Of a DNA stretch of 21,839 bases, positions 20,594 to 21,839 are shown one piece after another. Both the position numbers and the translations under genes were made by a program. Origin of the DNA: Phycisphaerales bacterium (GTDB taxonomy: Bacteria; Planctomycetota; Phycisphaerae; Tepidisphaerales; Tepidisphaeraceae); assembly GCA_028288875.1 (NCBI GenBank), contig JAQGHK010000639.1:1-21839 (forward strand), written 5' to 3'. A model generated the notes under the pieces. It had not been told where the DNA came from and did not search any database. It saw nothing but the letters and a program-made list of their open reading frames with translations. Within the stretch, counting starts at the first letter, position 1. Each line of letters begins with the position of its first letter.

Positions 20594-21839
20594 CTAAAAC
20601 CCAAACCAACCCTTCTTGTCATCATTCTCAGATAGCCGCTGCTTCACATACGCGGCGGTGATCGTGATGGTCTTCCCGGCCAGCTCCGGGCCGTCGAAGC
20701 TGATTTGTTCGAACACTTTTTCCATGATCGTGTGCAGGCGGCGGGCGCCGATGTTTTGGACTTTTTTGTTCTGCTCGAAGGCGAAGTAGGCCAGTTGATC
20801 GATGGCGTCCTCGGTGAAGGTGACGGTGACGCCTTCGGTTTTCATCAGCTCGATCTGCTGCTTGGTCAGTGAGTTCTGCGGCTCGGTGAGGATGCGGACG
20901 AAATCCTTCTGCTCCAGGTCCTTGAGTTCGACGCGGATGGGGAAACGGCCTTGCAGTTCGGGCATCAGGTCGCTGGGCTTGGCGGTGTGGAACGCGCCGG
21001 CGGCGATGAAGAGGATGTGGTCGGTCTTCACCGGGCCGTGCTTGGTGGTGACGGTGCTGCCTTCGACGATGGGGAGCAGATCGCGCTGCACGCCCTGGCG
21101 GCTGACATCGGGCCCGCTGCTTTTTTCCGCGCCGGCGATTTTGTCGATTTCGTCAATGAAGATGATGCCGCTGTTCTCGGCCTTGTGGATGGCCTGACGC
21201 ATCACGCGGTCTTTATCGACCAGCTTCTCGGCCTCCTGGGCGAAGAGCACCTGGCGGGCGTCGCGCACGGTGTAGCGCTTGGTGACGCGGTTGGTGGGCA
21301 TCATGCGCTCGAAGATGCTGGTCATGTCGGCGTCGTCGCCGAGGCCGGCCGAGCCGAGCAGGCCGCTGACGTCGGGCTTGCGCTCGTCGGTGAGCTCAAT
21401 CTCTCGCTCTTCCAATTCGCCGGCGCGGAGCTGTTCGAGCAGCTTGTTGCGGGTGCGCATGGAGCGGGCTTCTTCGTCGGGATCGCCGGAGCTGTAGAGC
21501 TGGCCGGGGACCAGGCCGTCGATCAGCCGCGTTTCGACGGCGGCCTTGCCTTCCTCCTGCACCTGCTCGAACAATTCGGTCTTGGTGAGCGCGATGCTGA
21601 CTTCCAGCAGATCGCGGACCATGCTTTCCACATCGCGGCCGTGGTAGCCGACTTCGGTGTATTTGGTGGCCTCGACCTTCACGAACGGCGCGCCGGTGAG
21701 CGTGGCCAGCCGGCGGGCGATTTCGGTCTTTCCGACGCCGGTGGGGCCGGCCATGAGGATGTTTTTGGGTGCGACGTCCCGGCTCATCTGCTCGCCGAGC
21801 TGCTGACGGCGCCAGCGATTCCGCACGGCGACGGCGACG
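20594..21839 (-). CDS. hslU: ATP-dependent protease ATPase subunit HslU, N-terminus beyond the window
   Basis: The AAA+ unfoldase that feeds substrates to the HslV peptidase in the cytoplasm. About 414 residues are visible. The frame continues to the window edge with the family's V-A-V-A-V-R-N-R-W-R-R-Q-Q, so roughly the first 30 residues and the start codon are missing. Motifs: Walker A G-P-T-G-V-G-K-T, the pore-loop region T-E-V-G-Y-H-G-R-D-V-E-S-M, the I-domain (helical, highly charged), Walker B I-I-F-I-D-E-I-D-K-I, and the arginine-finger region E-L-Q-G-R-F-P-I-R-V-E-L. The I-domain replaces what ClpX lacks, which separates HslU from ClpX. The C-terminus is odd: it ends G-W-F-G-F rather than a recognisable L-S-R-F-I-L-type HslV-docking tail. 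hslV is expected upstream, outside the window. Confidence 0.95.
   Translation of the reverse strand, partial: VAVAVRNRWRRQQLGEQMSRDVAPKNILMAGPTGVGKTEIARRLATLTGAPFVKVEATKYTEVGYHGRDVESMVRDLLEVSIALTKTELFEQVQEEGKAAVETRLIDGLVPGQLYSSGDPDEEARSMRTRNKLLEQLRAGELEEREIELTDERKPDVSGLLGSAGLGDDADMTSIFERMMPTNRVTKRYTVRDARQVLFAQEAEKLVDKDRVMRQAIHKAENSGIIFIDEIDKIAGAEKSSGPDVSRQGVQRDLLPIVEGSTVTTKHGPVKTDHILFIAAGAFHTAKPSDLMPELQGRFPIRVELKDLEQKDFVRILTEPQNSLTKQQIELMKTEGVTVTFTEDAIDQLAYFAFEQNKKVQNIGARRLHTIMEKVFEQISFDGPELAGKTITITAAYVKQRLSENDDKKGWFGF

Overview
The window looks like a high-GC planctomycete chromosome, plausibly class Phycisphaerae (Tepidisphaera-like). The main evidence is two predicted surface proteins that carry the planctomycete N-terminal 'L-E-x-R-x-L-x-A-A' type motif. 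One is a very large lamin-tail/LamG/CotH protein with a C-terminal dockerin and the other is an RTX-type calcium-binding repeat protein. The phylum call rests on motif and domain recognition only. No rRNA, tRNA, CRISPR array, insertion sequence or phage gene was seen.

Layout. (1) 1-3739, plus strand: 3' part of a YgfZ/CAF17-type folate-binding protein, a PPK2 polyphosphate kinase overlapping its stop codon, the tRNA 2-thiouridylase MnmA behind a probable extended -10 promoter that would give a leaderless mRNA, and a GT9 glycosyltransferase. (2) 3746-10180, minus strand: a six-gene run. Reading in the direction of transcription it has a glycosylasparaginase/isoaspartyl peptidase-type Ntn hydrolase, a threonine aldolase, a Cds1-like PLP enzyme, then (after a 122-nt gap) a zinc-ribbon pseudokinase, a vWA protein and a divergent PurA-like ligase. 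The last three are coupled by an 11-nt gap and by a TTGA stop/start overlap. (3) 10366-11173, plus strand: a decayed L-lactate dehydrogenase pseudogene with two in-frame stops and one frameshift. (4) 11431-16416: the giant surface protein. (5) 16514-19240: a two-TM protein, a secreted Sel1-like protein and the RTX-type protein. (6) 19471-21839, minus strand: the HslU ATPase (5' end beyond the window) followed by two small membrane-anchored proteins.

The most interesting part is the pseudokinase / vWA / PurA-like module at 3746-6944. The PurA homologue keeps the residues for phosphorylating a 6-oxopurine nucleotide: Asp and Lys in GDCGKG, His in AGH, and the FEGAQG segment. The arginine-rich loop that binds L-aspartate in housekeeping PurA is rewritten. 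The kinase-like partner has lost both the HRD and the DFG aspartates, and the vWA protein has a MIDAS-type motif. This suggests a metabolite-making or signalling complex rather than ordinary purine synthesis. The layout recalls the TerY-P triad (vWA + kinase + phosphatase) of tellurium-resistance-type systems, but no phosphatase or Ter protein is present here. I recall similar kinase-like and vWA proteins in actinobacteria, so the families are probably known as sequences while their function is, as far as I know, not established.
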